The notes beneath the pieces are model-generated. The model worked only from the letters and a program-made list of their open reading frames with translations, was not told the DNA's origin and ran no database searches. Position numbers and translations under genes: made by a program. DNA of 64,000 nt. Origin: an uncultured Myxococcales bacterium (GTDB lineage: Bacteria > Myxococcota_A > Polyangia > Polyangiales > Polyangiaceae). Where the stretch lies: assembly GCA_937949945.1 (NCBI GenBank), contig CALFEQ010000120.1:1-64000 (forward strand), given 5' to 3'. Below are positions 1 through 8,765 of this stretch, one piece after another (position 1 is the stretch's first letter; each line of letters begins with the position of its first letter).

Positions 1-48
1 GGAGCCTGGAGCCTCTTTCTGGAGCCTGGAGCCCGGAGCCTGGAGCCT
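1..48. repeat. GGAGCCT heptamer array
   Basis: Six copies of the 7-bp unit GGAGCCT (one is GGAGCCC) lie at 1-14 and 21-48, split by CTTTCT. The array sits just beyond the stop codon of the minus-strand lipoprotein gene and may extend left of the window. The same unit recurs at 5792, 17986, 27447, 27681 and 38497. Confidence 0.9.
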
Positions 49-52
49 CTCC

Positions 53-853
53 TCAGTACCTCTCCTTCGGCTCCTCCAGCCCGGTCACCGTGACCTTCGG
101 GAAGACCTCCTGGACGAAGCGGTCGCGCACCTCCCTCGCGCGCCGCGGGTCGTCGCGCACGGGGATGGCCACGCCGAGGATGAGGCAGGCCTTGTCACCC
201 CACGCCGGGTAGGCGGCCCACGCGGCCTCGTAGGACTCGCGCGAGAAGAACGTCGCGGTCTTCGCGCGCACCGGGTCGACGTCCACGATGGCGATCTTCT
301 TCGGCTGCTTGGGCGGAGTCGGCGGGCTCCACGTGAACGCGACGGGAGGATCGTGCTCGAGCTCGACCTCGAACGACTCCACCCACGGAGCCGCCCACTG
401 CTCGAAGCTCTTGCCGCATGCGCCCTGCACGTCGTTGTCGTCCACGTGCGTGACGAAGCCCGCGAAGATCGCGTGGTGGTCCTTGCCGTAGCGGAAGCCG
501 ACGAGGCTCTTCACGGTGAGGAAGCGCACCCGCGTCCAGTGCTCGGCGTCGGGGAGCGGGATGACGACGGAGCCCTGCTTGTCGCTCCTGCCGGTGATCG
601 GCGCCACCCTGAGCTGCTCGAGCGCGGCCGAGTGCGCCTCGCCGCCCACCCCTCCTTGCGCGGCTTTTCCGTCGTCCTTCGGGGGCGGCGCTGCGGCCAC
701 CGGCTTCACCGGCGGGTGGGTCGCGGCGTTGGCCGTCGAGCAGCCGGCGGAGCCGGCGGCCAAGAGCGTGAGCGCGACCGCCGCAGCGAGCGCGGACCAC
801 CGTCCGCCGTCGCCTTGCTCGGAAGCTCTGCCTGTTCGTGCGCCGACGACCAT
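53..853 (-). CDS. Putative secreted lipoprotein, unknown function
   Basis: This 266-residue protein has a hydrophilic N-terminus of about 18 residues, a hydrophobic stretch (about residues 20-36) and a Cys at residue 38 in the context AAGSAGC, which looks like a weak lipobox; it is therefore probably exported and lipid-anchored. A short Ala/Pro/Lys linker follows, then a globular domain (from about residue 75) that I do not recognise. The ATG at 853 is preceded closely by GGAGG, so the start is reasonable, although the long n-region leaves a later start possible. The gene stands alone, with a 140-bp gap to the next minus-strand gene and a heptamer repeat array immediately after its stop. Function cannot be assigned from sequence alone. 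Confidence 0.7.
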   Translation of the reverse strand: MVVGARTGRASEQGDGGRWSALAAAVALTLLAAGSAGCSTANAATHPPVKPVAAAPPPKDDGKAAQGGVGGEAHSAALEQLRVAPITGRSDKQGSVVIPLPDAEHWTRVRFLTVKSLVGFRYGKDHHAIFAGFVTHVDDNDVQGACGKSFEQWAAPWVESFEVELEHDPPVAFTWSPPTPPKQPKKIAIVDVDPVRAKTATFFSRESYEAAWAAYPAWGDKACLILGVAIPVRDDPRRAREVRDRFVQEVFPKVTVTGLEEPKERY

Positions 854-994
854 CGCCTCCTCCGGCCCCGCTCTCGATAGTGTTGGACGAAACGAGCCTC
901 ATTTCCACTCATTCGGCCGGTACGGAGGAGGGCGTGGGGCGGCAGACCGCCGGACGAACGGCCGCGTTGCAGAGCGGGGCGTGCCCGACGCGGG

Positions 995-1804
995 TCACCT
1001 CTCTTCACAGGTCAGCGGCGCCCCCGTCTCGCCGGGATCGAGCAGCTTGTTTCCGTTCGCGTCGTTCCAGGCGACGTTGGCGTCGCAGACCGTGTTCGTG
1101 CCGGAGATCTCGATCCCGCCGCCGACCTCGTTCGCGATGAGCACGCTGTTGTTGCCGGTGATCCGGATCTTGCCACCGATCGTGCAGTCGGCGATGACGG
1201 TGTTGTTGCCGTTGACGATCACGTCGCCCTCGACGACGCAGAGCACGAGGGCCGCGTTGTTGCCGTCGATGCGGACGTCCTTCTTCACGGTGACGCCGCG
1301 CATCGCGAAGTTGTTGCCGCTCGCGACGACCTCGCCGCCGATGACCGACACCGCGGGCCCCTGCCCGTAGACGGTGACGTTGTTGCCGCTCGACGTGACG
1401 TCGCCGACGTCGATGCCGTCGTCGACCCCGTCGACCGAGACGACGCCCTTGTTCTGCTTCCCGAGCTCGACGTTGCCTTCGCCGTCGATCGGCGTCGGGA
1501 CCGCCGCGGCCGGGTAGCAGACGATCTTCACGACCTTTCCGCTCGAGTCGACGATGACGTCGGCGCGCTCGCCGGGCTTGCACTCCCGCTGCGGACGGAC
1601 GCACTCGCCCGACGGCAGCTGGATGCAGCCGTCGCCGTCCGGAGTCGCCACGACGGTGCCGCCGCCGGCGCCGGGCCCGACGACGACGGTCGTGTCCGGC
1701 TGGCTCGTGTACGGATCGCCGGGCGGTACCGCGGCGGGGTCCGAGCTCCCTCCGCAGCAGACGAGCACGACACCAACGCCGATTCCGAGAAGCACGCTAC
1801 GCAT
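995..1804 (-). CDS. Lipoprotein with GNN-type beta-helix repeats (DUF3060-like)
   Basis: The 269-residue product begins with a classic short signal peptide and lipobox (LVCCGG, Cys at about residue 15-16). After a Pro/Gly/Val-rich linker and a Cys-containing region, the C-terminal half contains about six repeats spaced roughly 21-23 residues apart, each carrying SGNN, DGNN, NGNN or TGNN followed by alternating hydrophobic residues. This is what is expected of a right-handed beta-helix with an Asn ladder, as in DUF3060-like proteins. The end carries an Asp/Asn-rich loop (NDANGNKLLD) that may bind calcium. The start at 1804 is chosen because GGAGGT lies 5 bases upstream and it begins exactly at the signal peptide. 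It is likely a surface-attached structural or binding protein; no catalytic motif is visible. Confidence 0.75.
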   Translation of the reverse strand: MRSVLLGIGVGVVLVCCGGSSDPAAVPPGDPYTSQPDTTVVVGPGAGGGTVVATPDGDGCIQLPSGECVRPQRECKPGERADVIVDSSGKVVKIVCYPAAAVPTPIDGEGNVELGKQNKGVVSVDGVDDGIDVGDVTSSGNNVTVYGQGPAVSVIGGEVVASGNNFAMRGVTVKKDVRIDGNNAALVLCVVEGDVIVNGNNTVIADCTIGGKIRITGNNSVLIANEVGGGIEISGTNTVCDANVAWNDANGNKLLDPGETGAPLTCEER

Positions 1805-2203
1805 GGCGACCTCCACGTGAGAGACAGAGATAGCTCCGCTCGCGTGCGATCGATCCCCGGGCGTGAAAAATCGGGAGGACACGCGCCCACGGTCATCGCG
1901 CTTGCCATGGTCGGCGCGACTGGTCACGCGAGCGACCGCGAGACCGAGAAGCGCGCGCACGAACGACGAGCGCGCTCGGTCGGCGTGGTCGAACGAAGTG
2001 CTCCCACCGAGATCGCCGGAGGCGTCGCGTGACGGCTCCGAAGGAAGACGCGCACGCACGCGACGCCTCACGCCGGGGCAAGACGACACGCAGGCATGAG
2101 TTACGTCAGCGCTGCCGCCCGGAAAAAAGCGGAAGCTCCACCGCAATTTTTACGCGTAGGGAAGAGGTGCGTCGCCCGCCGAGCTGCGGTAAAGACAGGC
2201 GCC
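1805..2203. other. Gap without a recognisable gene
   Basis: This 399-bp stretch separates the divergent beta-helix lipoprotein gene and pckG and must hold both promoters. Open frames run through it but have no family resemblance and no ribosome binding sites. It contains a short A/T-richer patch near 2124-2155, immediately upstream of pckG, which is the most promoter-like part. I see no repeat, RNA or clear operator. Confidence 0.5.
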
Positions 2204-4012
2204 ATGAGCAGCGCCCTCCCCCTCGATTCGACCGGTAAACCGCTAACGAAGAACGAGGCCCTCCTGAAGTGGGTGGCCGAAATGGCACAGCTCACGAAGC
2301 CCGACCGCATCGTGTGGTGCGACGGGTCGGAGGAGGAGAAGAGGCGCCTCACCGAGCAGGCCGTCGAGGAGAAGATCCTCGAGCCGCTCAACCAGGAGAA
2401 GCTCCCTGGCTGCTACCTGCACCGTTCGAACCCCAACGACGTCGCGCGCGTCGAGCAGCTCACCTTCATCTGCACGCCGACCAAGGACGAGGCCGGGCCG
2501 ACGAACAACTGGATGCCGCCGGACGAGGCGTACCAGAAGCTCGGCAAGCTCTTCGACGGCTCGATGAAGGGCCGCACGATGTACGTGGTCCCGTACTGCA
2601 TGGGCCCGCTCGGCTCGCCGATGTCGAAGATCGGCATCGAGCTGACCGACAGCATCTACGTCGTGCTCAACATGCGGATCATGACCCGCATGGGGCGCCA
2701 GGCCCTGGAGATGCTCGGCGACTCGCCCGACTTCAACAAGGGCCTCCACTCGGTGCTCGATTGCAACCCGGAGCGCCGGTACATCTGCCACTTCCCGCAG
2801 GACAACACGATCTGGTCGATCGGCTCGGGGTACGGAGGCAACGTCCTGCTCGGCAAGAAGTGCCTCGCGCTCCGCATCGGCAGCTACCTCGGTCGCAAGG
2901 AGGGCTGGCTCGCCGAGCACATGCTCATCCTCGGCGTCGAGAGCCCCGAAGGCGAGATGACGTACGTCGCCGCCGCGTTCCCGAGCGCGTGCGGAAAGAC
3001 GAACTTCGCCATGATGATCCCGCCCAAGCGCTTCAAGGGCTGGAAGATCTGGACGGTCGGTGACGACATCGCGTGGATGCGCGTCGGGGAGGACGGGCGC
3101 CTCTACGCCGTCAACCCCGAGGCCGGCTACTTCGGCGTCGCGCCGGGCACGAGCTACGAGTCGAACCCGAACGCGATGAAGACGATCATGCGCGACACGA
3201 TCTTCACGAACGTGGCGCGCACGCCCGACGGCGACGTCTGGTGGGAGGGCAAGGACGGCCCGGTGCCGCCGGAGCTCATCGACTGGAAGGGCAACCCCTG
3301 GAACCCGAAGTCGACGGAGAAGGCCGCGCACCCGAACGCGCGCTTCACCGCGCCTGCGACGAACAACCCCTGCCTCTCGCGCTTCTGGGACGATCCGAAC
3401 GGCGTCCCGATCAGCGCGATCATCTTCGGCGGCCGCCGCGCGACGACGATCCCGCTCGTCATGCAGGCGTTCTCCTGGCTGCACGGCGTCTTCTTCGGCG
3501 CGACGCTCGGCTCGGAGACGACCGCCGCGGCCACGGGCAAGGTCGGCGTCGTCCGGCGCGACCCGTTCGCGATGCTCCCCTTCTGCGGCTACAACATGGG
3601 TGAGTACTTCCAGCACTGGCTGCGGATGCAGGAGCACCTCACCCAGCCGCCGAAGTTCTTCCTCGTCAACTGGTTCCGCAAGGGCAAGGACGGGAAGTAC
3701 CTCTGGCCGGGCTTCGGCGAGAACATGCGCGTCCTCAAGTGGATCGTCGACCGCGCTCGCCTGCGCGTCGGCGGTCAGGAGACGCTCTTCGGCTGGGTCC
3801 CGAAGGCCGGCGATCTCGATCTCTCGGGCCTCGACATCCCGCCGGAGAAGGTCGACGAGGCGACGCACATCGACCTCGACGAGTGGGAGAAGGAGATCCA
3901 GTCGTACCGCGAGTTCTTCGAGCAGATCGGCCCGTCGATGCCGCGCGCGCTGAAGCTCCACATGGAGCTCCTCCTCGCCCGCATCGAGGCCGTGAAGGGC
4001 GGCCACGGCTGA
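2204..4012 (+). CDS. pckG: Phosphoenolpyruvate carboxykinase, GTP type
   Basis: This cytosolic enzyme converts oxaloacetate plus GTP to phosphoenolpyruvate, the first committed step of gluconeogenesis. The 602-residue length matches the GTP-dependent family. Visible hallmarks are the kinase-1a loop FPSACGKTNFAM (about residues 257-268), which contains the conserved catalytic Cys of the GTP class, the substrate-binding segment YVVPYCMGPLGSP, and the C-terminal region FGENMRVLKWI. An in-frame ATG exists 108 bases upstream, but the start at 2204 fits the family length and gives the normal N-terminus. With acs further along (12.1-14.1 kb) it suggests growth on acetate or amino acids. It is monocistronic, with a lipoprotein gene 58 bp downstream. 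Confidence 0.97.
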   Translation: MSSALPLDSTGKPLTKNEALLKWVAEMAQLTKPDRIVWCDGSEEEKRRLTEQAVEEKILEPLNQEKLPGCYLHRSNPNDVARVEQLTFICTPTKDEAGPTNNWMPPDEAYQKLGKLFDGSMKGRTMYVVPYCMGPLGSPMSKIGIELTDSIYVVLNMRIMTRMGRQALEMLGDSPDFNKGLHSVLDCNPERRYICHFPQDNTIWSIGSGYGGNVLLGKKCLALRIGSYLGRKEGWLAEHMLILGVESPEGEMTYVAAAFPSACGKTNFAMMIPPKRFKGWKIWTVGDDIAWMRVGEDGRLYAVNPEAGYFGVAPGTSYESNPNAMKTIMRDTIFTNVARTPDGDVWWEGKDGPVPPELIDWKGNPWNPKSTEKAAHPNARFTAPATNNPCLSRFWDDPNGVPISAIIFGGRRATTIPLVMQAFSWLHGVFFGATLGSETTAAATGKVGVVRRDPFAMLPFCGYNMGEYFQHWLRMQEHLTQPPKFFLVNWFRKGKDGKYLWPGFGENMRVLKWIVDRARLRVGGQETLFGWVPKAGDLDLSGLDIPPEKVDEATHIDLDEWEKEIQSYREFFEQIGPSMPRALKLHMELLLARIEAVKGGHG

Positions 4013-4070
4013 GCCGCTGAACCAAAAGGATGGAGACGTCGGGTCCGAGCCACTAACGTGGTCGGGCCCG

Positions 4071-4931
4071 ATGTCTTTCCACGTCCTCTCGCGCCGTAGC
4101 GTCGCCGCGGCCATCGCCCTCGTCGTCGCCGCTCTCCCTGCGTGCGACAAGCTCAAGTCCCTGGCGAGCAAAGACGCCGACGCCGCCGCGCCCGCCGCGA
4201 GCGCCGGCGCCGGCGGCTCCGACCGCTCGACCGGCATCCTCTCGTTCCTCGGCTCCGAGTTCGAGGGCGAGGTCACGATGACGATGACGGTCACGAAGTC
4301 GCCTCAGGGCGGCCCCATCCAGATCGTCTACGGGATCAAGAAGCCGAAGTACCGCGTCGACGTCACCACGCCGCCGCCGAGCACGACGAGCACCGTCCTC
4401 TTCGACCTGCCGACGAAGAAGGGCTACATGCTCGTGCACGCGCAGAAGCTGGCGATGGTGCTCGACTTCGACGCGACGAAGGGCCTGTCGAAGCCGCGCG
4501 GCGGGCTCGACACGCCTTCGAACACGCCGTCCTCGCAGCCGCCGAAGATCGAGAAGACGGGAAAGAACGACGTCGTCGCCGGGTACTCCTGCGAGATCTG
4601 GAACGTCACGAGCGAGGGCAGGAGGGCCGAGCTCTGCGTCGCCGACGGGATCACGTGGCTCGATGTCGGCGATCTGGGGCTCACGGCCCCGGGGCTCGCC
4701 ATCGCAGCCGTGACGACGGAGGCCAACCGATTCCCTCTCCGCGTGATCTCGTTCGACGCGTACGGCAAGGAGGAGACGCGGATGGAGGCGACGAAGGTGG
4801 AGAAGAAGAAGCTCGACGACGCGAGCTTCGTCGTGCCGCCCGACTACAAGGTCGTCGACATGCCGGCGCTCATGAAGGGGTTCAAGGGCATCCCGAGCGG
4901 GCTCCCGTCGCTCCCGCAGCCGCCGCGCTGA
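4071..4931 (+). CDS. DUF4412-type lipoprotein
   Basis: The 286-residue product has a signal peptide ending in the lipobox ALPAC (Cys25) and so should be an outer- or inner-membrane-anchored lipoprotein. After an Ala/Gly linker (about residues 35-50) comes a beta-rich domain in which a TMTMTV strand and a tyrosine-containing YGIKKPKYRVDV segment resemble the DUF4412 family, whose members are periplasmic proteins of unknown role with a LolA-like look. A conserved C-terminal patch (VPPDYKVVDM, about residues 261-270) is also typical of that family. The gene follows pckG by 58 bp and could be cotranscribed, but no functional link is evident. Confidence 0.75.
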   Translation: MSFHVLSRRSVAAAIALVVAALPACDKLKSLASKDADAAAPAASAGAGGSDRSTGILSFLGSEFEGEVTMTMTVTKSPQGGPIQIVYGIKKPKYRVDVTTPPPSTTSTVLFDLPTKKGYMLVHAQKLAMVLDFDATKGLSKPRGGLDTPSNTPSSQPPKIEKTGKNDVVAGYSCEIWNVTSEGRRAELCVADGITWLDVGDLGLTAPGLAIAAVTTEANRFPLRVISFDAYGKEETRMEATKVEKKKLDDASFVVPPDYKVVDMPALMKGFKGIPSGLPSLPQPPR

Positions 4932-4949
4932 TCCTCCGGGCTCGGGAGA

Positions 4950-5554
4950 ATGGACGTCGAGCGCGCACGAGACCTCCTCGCACGCGCCAGCGCCGCGCTG
5001 AGCTCGCTCGAATCGGAGGGCAACCTCCTCGACAAGCTCGCGTGGCCGCGGGAGGTCGAGGAGGAGTCGAGATGGCCGAAGACGGTGCGAGCATCCTCGA
5101 CACGTACCGCTGGCTCCGCGATCGCGGCGCCGACGAGCGCGACGCCTACCTCGACGTGACGCGCATCTACCGCGGCGGCCTCGTCGAGGGCGGCGCTCCG
5201 TTCACGAAGGACGTCTGCTACCTCGCCGGGCTCCTCCACGTATCCGCGTTCCTCTCGACATTCGTGCGCGCCGGCTTCCGCGACGAAGTCGAGATGCTGG
5301 TGGCCGGACGCATCGCGCTCGACGACATCGTCGCGCTCGCCGAGCTGCGCGCGATGGGCCTCCTCTCCCGCCCGGAGCATCGCCCGACGTAACTCGATCG
5401 CTGGTCGACGCTCCTGCCGTACTTCTCCTTCGCGTCGTTCATGGACGAGGTCGAGCTCGCGCCCGTGGAGGCACACTACCGCGAGCTCGTCGCGCTCGCC
5501 GGAGCGGCCCGGCCGAAGGGCTCGCGTCGAAAGGGCGCCGGCGGCTCGAAGTGA
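4950..5554 (+). pseudogene. Decayed DUF1704 (QEGLA-motif) metallocarboxypeptidase gene
   Basis: The first frame (from 4950) reads like the N-terminus of the QEGLA/DUF1704 family (helical start, then DKLAWPREVEEE). At about 5066 homology jumps to another frame that continues with the family C-terminus (ILDTYRWLRDRG, RIYRGGLVEGGAPFTKD, then LAGLLHV), is broken by an in-frame TAA at 5390-5392, and resumes in the same frame (LDRWSTLLPYFSFASFMDEV) to a TGA at 5552-5554. The whole middle of the protein, which in intact members carries the QEGLA motif and the HExxH zinc site, is missing. Thus there are at least three lesions: an internal deletion, a frame change and a nonsense codon. A 106-residue open frame from ATG 5072 remains, but is unlikely to be functional. 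Family identification is from memory of the conserved C-terminus. Confidence 0.65.
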
Positions 5555-5595
5555 TCGAAGCGGCCCGCCGTTCGCCTTCCGCGACGAGCGCGCAC

Positions 5596-5931
5596 CTACG
5601 AGAGCACGACGCGCCAGCCGGCGGAGAAGACGAGAACGGGGCGTCGATCCGTCGATTCACCATGGGTCGCCCGCCAGACGGGCCACGCTCGGAACGTCCA
5701 GCGGCGGACCGTCGGCGTCCGCCTCGCGAGCTGGCGAGCGATGGCGCCGCTCTCGTCCTCGACCGTGCCGAGAACGACGTACGTGCTCCCTGGAGCCTGG
5801 AGCCCGGAGCCCGGAGCCTTTCCCTGCACGTCGGCGAGTGAAGGGCCTGAAGGCGCGCCCGTGCAGGAAGGCGCCCATTCGAGCGCGATGACGAGACCAC
5901 TGACGATGAGCGAGCTCTTGACGACGTCCAT
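5596..5931 (-). CDS. Small secreted protein containing a heptamer-repeat insertion
   Basis: A 111-residue product is predicted from the ATG at 5931, which has GGAGGT six bases upstream; a TTG two codons earlier is less likely. The N-terminus is hydrophobic (about residues 5-18) and followed by a Cys in APSC, so it may be exported. Residues about 37-48 are encoded by the repeat array at 5792-5819 (GGAGCCT units read on the other strand as Ala/Pro/Gly/Ser/Leu codons). The remainder has ordinary codon usage with G/C third positions. No family is recognised. It could be a real small protein into which a repeat array expanded in frame, or a decaying one. Confidence 0.5.
   Translation of the reverse strand: MDVVKSSLIVSGLVIALEWAPSCTGAPSGPSLADVQGKAPGSGLQAPGSTYVVLGTVEDESGAIARQLARRTPTVRRWTFRAWPVWRATHGESTDRRPVLVFSAGWRVVLS
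5792..5819. repeat. GGAGCCT heptamer array inside a gene
   Basis: Four perfect 7-bp units (GGAGCCT, GGAGCCC, GGAGCCC, GGAGCCT), 28 bp in total, lie within the minus-strand coding region 5596-5931. This is the only copy of this repeat family in the window that sits inside a plausible gene. Confidence 0.85.
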
Positions 5932-6015
5932 GGGCAAACCTCCGCGTGCAAGCCACGCGATGCGAGCGCAGCTCGGTCGAAGTGGAGACGGATGCGGGCA
6001 GTGGAGCGCTCGCGC

Positions 6016-6993
6016 TCAGTCGCCGGCGTTCCGTGCGACCTTCGCGGCGATGCGCGCTCGCTCCGCTGCCGCGAGCGCGCGGTACGGCTCCACGCGCAGA
6101 CGCGGGAGCGCCTGATCCCAGACGGCGAGCTGCTCCTTCGGATCGCGGTGGCTCCGCGCGAGGGCGCGTGCGGCTTCGTACACGACGATCGAATCCTCGT
6201 TCCGCGCGAGGGCACGGAGACGCTCGCGGGCGCGCTCGACCTCGCCGCGCACGAGCTCCTGCGTCGCCAAGCGCATCGCGCGCTGGGCCTCGGCCGGCAA
6301 CGGCGAGATCGGACGCTTCGACGGTGTGACCGTGCGAACCTCGATGTGAACCTTGCCGGCCGGAGGATCCGCGGTCTCGACTTCGGAGACCGAGACGCGC
6401 CGGAACGGACCGGTCGACGCGATCTCGGCGTCGGGCGGCGGGAGCGGAGGGAGCTGCGGCAACGCGACCGGTTCCGCGGGCGATGGCTTCGGCTCGTGCG
6501 CTCTGGGGCTCGGCGCCTGTCGGGCGTGCGCGAGCGCCAGCGCCTCGGGATCGGCCGCGCTCGGATCCGCTGCGGCCGTCGCCTCCGAAGGCGAAGTCGC
6601 CACGGCGGCCGGCTCCGTCCCGGGCTCGGCCGCAGGCGCGTTCCCCGCGGACGCGACGATCACGACAGGCGCGTTCGAGTCGAGGTCGGGCCGGATGGCG
6701 GCGGCCTCGTGCTCCAATCGGAGGTGACGAGACCCGAGCACCCCGAGCGTGCACGCCGCGACGCCTACGGCGATCGCGAGGTCGTTCCGTCCGAAGGGCC
6801 CCGCCGTCGACCGCCGCCGAGCTTCGGGCCCGGTGGCGCGCGCGAGACGGAGCTCGCTCCACGGCCGCGTCGTGCGTTCGTCGCGCTCGATGCCGGCGCG
6901 CCACGCCGCGCGGGCCGTGTCGAGGATGCGATCGACCGCGACATCGCGCTCGCTCTCGCCGGACGTCATCGTGGGGGGCGTCGTGGACTTCAC
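6016..6993 (-). CDS. Putative anti-sigma factor or regulator, single membrane span
   Basis: The 325-residue protein starts with a GTG that overlaps the stop of the ECF sigma gene (GTGA at 6990-6993), so the two are translationally coupled, the usual arrangement for a sigma/anti-sigma pair. It has a cytoplasmic N-terminal domain of about 70 residues with conserved-looking Trp residues, one membrane segment (about residues 72-92, LAIAVGVAACTLGVLG), a long Ala/Pro/Glu linker, and a helical C-terminal domain from about residue 230 that resembles TPR-like helices. The zinc-binding HxxxCxxC signature of ZAS anti-sigmas is absent, so it would belong to another anti-sigma class. The function is inferred from position and topology rather than from domain homology. 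Confidence 0.6.
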   Translation of the reverse strand: MKSTTPPTMTSGESERDVAVDRILDTARAAWRAGIERDERTTRPWSELRLARATGPEARRRSTAGPFGRNDLAIAVGVAACTLGVLGSRHLRLEHEAAAIRPDLDSNAPVVIVASAGNAPAAEPGTEPAAVATSPSEATAAADPSAADPEALALAHARQAPSPRAHEPKPSPAEPVALPQLPPLPPPDAEIASTGPFRRVSVSEVETADPPAGKVHIEVRTVTPSKRPISPLPAEAQRAMRLATQELVRGEVERARERLRALARNEDSIVVYEAARALARSHRDPKEQLAVWDQALPRLRVEPYRALAAAERARIAAKVARNAGD

Positions 6994-7592
6994 CGGGACC
7001 TCTCGTTCGCGGTTTGGAAGAACGGGTCGTCGCGCAGGATCTGCGCGAGATCGATGCGGGCCTGACGCAGCCGCGATCGCACGGTCGCCTCTGGGCAGCC
7101 GAGGATCTCGGCGACGCGCGAGGCGGGGAGCTCTTCGAGCTCGCAGAGCGTCAGAACGGCGCGCTTGATCGGACTCAATCGATCGAGAGCGCGCTCGAGC
7201 CGGGCCAAGCGCTCGCGCTCCATCACCGCCTCGGCGGCGTCCGGCTCGTCGGATTGCGGCTCCGGCGTCGTGTCGGTCGCGCGCTCGAAGCTCCGGAGCC
7301 ATCGCTTGTACCAGCGCCAATGGTTCATCGCGACGCGCGCGCACACGCGGTACGTGTACGTCGTGAGCTCGGCACGACCTTCGAACCGATCGACGTTGCG
7401 GTAGATGCGCTCGAGCGCGGTCTGCGTGAGATCCTCGAGGTCGCGACCGGCGCCGACGAAGCTTCGCATCTGTCGCCGCACGACCGCGACGACCTCACTC
7501 CATTCGATGGACGCGGCCACCGGCGTGATCTCGTCGCGCACGGGCACACCGACCGAATCGATCGGCACCTTCACGTCCGCGCTCAGGTTCAT
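6990..7592 (-). CDS. ECF-family RNA polymerase sigma factor
   Basis: This sigma-70-type extracytoplasmic-function factor directs RNA polymerase to a dedicated regulon. The 200-residue product contains region 2 (DLEDLTQTALERIYRNVDRF, then TYTYRVCARVAMNHWR) and region 4 (LSPIKRAVLTLCELEEL followed by the helix-turn-helix RVAEILGCPEATVRSRLRQA). The start at 7592 (ATG) is preceded only by GGCGTGGAG; GTG codons at 7604 and 7598 are alternatives. It follows the Pro-rich envelope protein gene by 24 bp and overlaps the membrane regulator downstream, so the three probably form an operon transcribed leftwards. The inducing stress is not evident. Confidence 0.9.
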   Translation of the reverse strand: MNLSADVKVPIDSVGVPVRDEITPVAASIEWSEVVAVVRRQMRSFVGAGRDLEDLTQTALERIYRNVDRFEGRAELTTYTYRVCARVAMNHWRWYKRWLRSFERATDTTPEPQSDEPDAAEAVMERERLARLERALDRLSPIKRAVLTLCELEELPASRVAEILGCPEATVRSRLRQARIDLAQILRDDPFFQTANERSR

Positions 7593-7616
7593 CTCCACGC
7601 CCACGACGACGTCCCG

Positions 7617-8765
7617 TTACCACACGTTCCACGCGAGGCCGCCGGTCACCCCGGCGATGCCGGACAGCTCGCCGTCCGGCCGCTCCGTCGCGCCGAGCTC
7701 TCCGGCGACGAACGGCCGGACGTCGCCTTTCAGAGGGACCTGGAGCGTCAGCCGACCGAGCCCGTAGAAGCGCAGGCCGTAGCTCTCGCCGTAGGGTCCG
7801 GCGATGCGCCGCCCGCTCCCGTGATCGATCGCCAGCGGGTTGTTGTCGTAGTACCGGCCGCCGAGGACGCCGCCCTCGACGGCGATGCCGAGGACGTCGC
7901 GCGACCACGGCGCGCCGAGCGCGAAGACGAAGCCCGCTCGCCAGATCTGCGCGTCGACGCCGCGGTTCCTTCCGACGTCGATCCCTCCGCTCAGCCCGAG
8001 CGTCGCGAGCGAGAGCCACCTCGACGACTCGGACGGAATGGCGAGCACGGCCTGGAGGCGGCCGCTCGCCGTCAGGTCGCCGTCGAGAGGCACGAAGCCG
8101 AAGTACTGGCTCGCGCCGCCCGCGACGCCCAGGCCACCGCGCGCGTCGCGCTCGTCGTCCCGCGACGCGGGCCTCTGCGCCTCGGGCCTGTCCGGCGCGA
8201 CGGCCGGCGGAGGCGCTGGTGCCTCGTTCGCGGGCGAATGGCGGTCGACACGCGGCGGAGGCAAGACGAAGATGCGCGTGCGCTCGCGCAAGCTCGGAAA
8301 CCCGTAGAAGCGAGGAGGAGGAGGCTTCGGCGGAACGAGCTCGAAGCGGTAGTGACGCCGCCACGACGGCCCGGGCGGCGGCGGTAGTGGTGGGGGCGGC
8401 GGAGGCGGCACGGCGCGCGGAGCGCGCCAATGCCAGTGACGTCTCTGCTCGCCGCTCTTGGCGTCGGACCCTCTCTGCTCCGACGGCTCGGAAGAGCTCG
8501 AACCCGCGTTCGCGGACTCGCGCTCCGCCTCGCGACGATCATCGCCTCGATCGACTCGCGACTCCCCTCGCCCGTCTTCCTTTCGCGCGGCGTCCGGCGC
8601 TGGAGGCAGCGGGGGCGGCGCCGGCGGCGCGGCCCAGGGTCCCGAGGGAGGCGCCGACGGTGGCGGCGCAGCGACCGGCGGCTCGTCGGCCAGAGCGCTG
8701 CTCGGCAGGTGGATTGCGCACACGAGCGAAAACGCCGTCGGCAAGAAGCGTCGTCGAGCGTCCAT
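7617..8765 (-). CDS. Proline-rich exported protein with outer-membrane-like C-terminal domain
   Basis: The 382-residue product has a signal peptide (cleavage predicted near SSALADE, about residue 26), a charged and Pro-rich region of about 150 residues including an almost pure polyproline tract (PPPPPPPLPPPPGP), and a Gly/aromatic-rich C-terminal domain (about residues 200-382) of alternating hydrophobic strands ending in Trp, as in small outer-membrane beta-barrels. The polyproline part could span the periplasm or peptidoglycan. Because it is the first gene of the ECF sigma operon it may be the sensor or the main target of that sigma. No precise family is recognised. Confidence 0.65.
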   Translation of the reverse strand: MDARRRFLPTAFSLVCAIHLPSSALADEPPVAAPPPSAPPSGPWAAPPAPPPLPPAPDAARKEDGRGESRVDRGDDRREAERESANAGSSSSEPSEQRGSDAKSGEQRRHWHWRAPRAVPPPPPPPLPPPPGPSWRRHYRFELVPPKPPPPRFYGFPSLRERTRIFVLPPPRVDRHSPANEAPAPPPAVAPDRPEAQRPASRDDERDARGGLGVAGGASQYFGFVPLDGDLTASGRLQAVLAIPSESSRWLSLATLGLSGGIDVGRNRGVDAQIWRAGFVFALGAPWSRDVLGIAVEGGVLGGRYYDNNPLAIDHGSGRRIAGPYGESYGLRFYGLGRLTLQVPLKGDVRPFVAGELGATERPDGELSGIAGVTGGLAWNVW

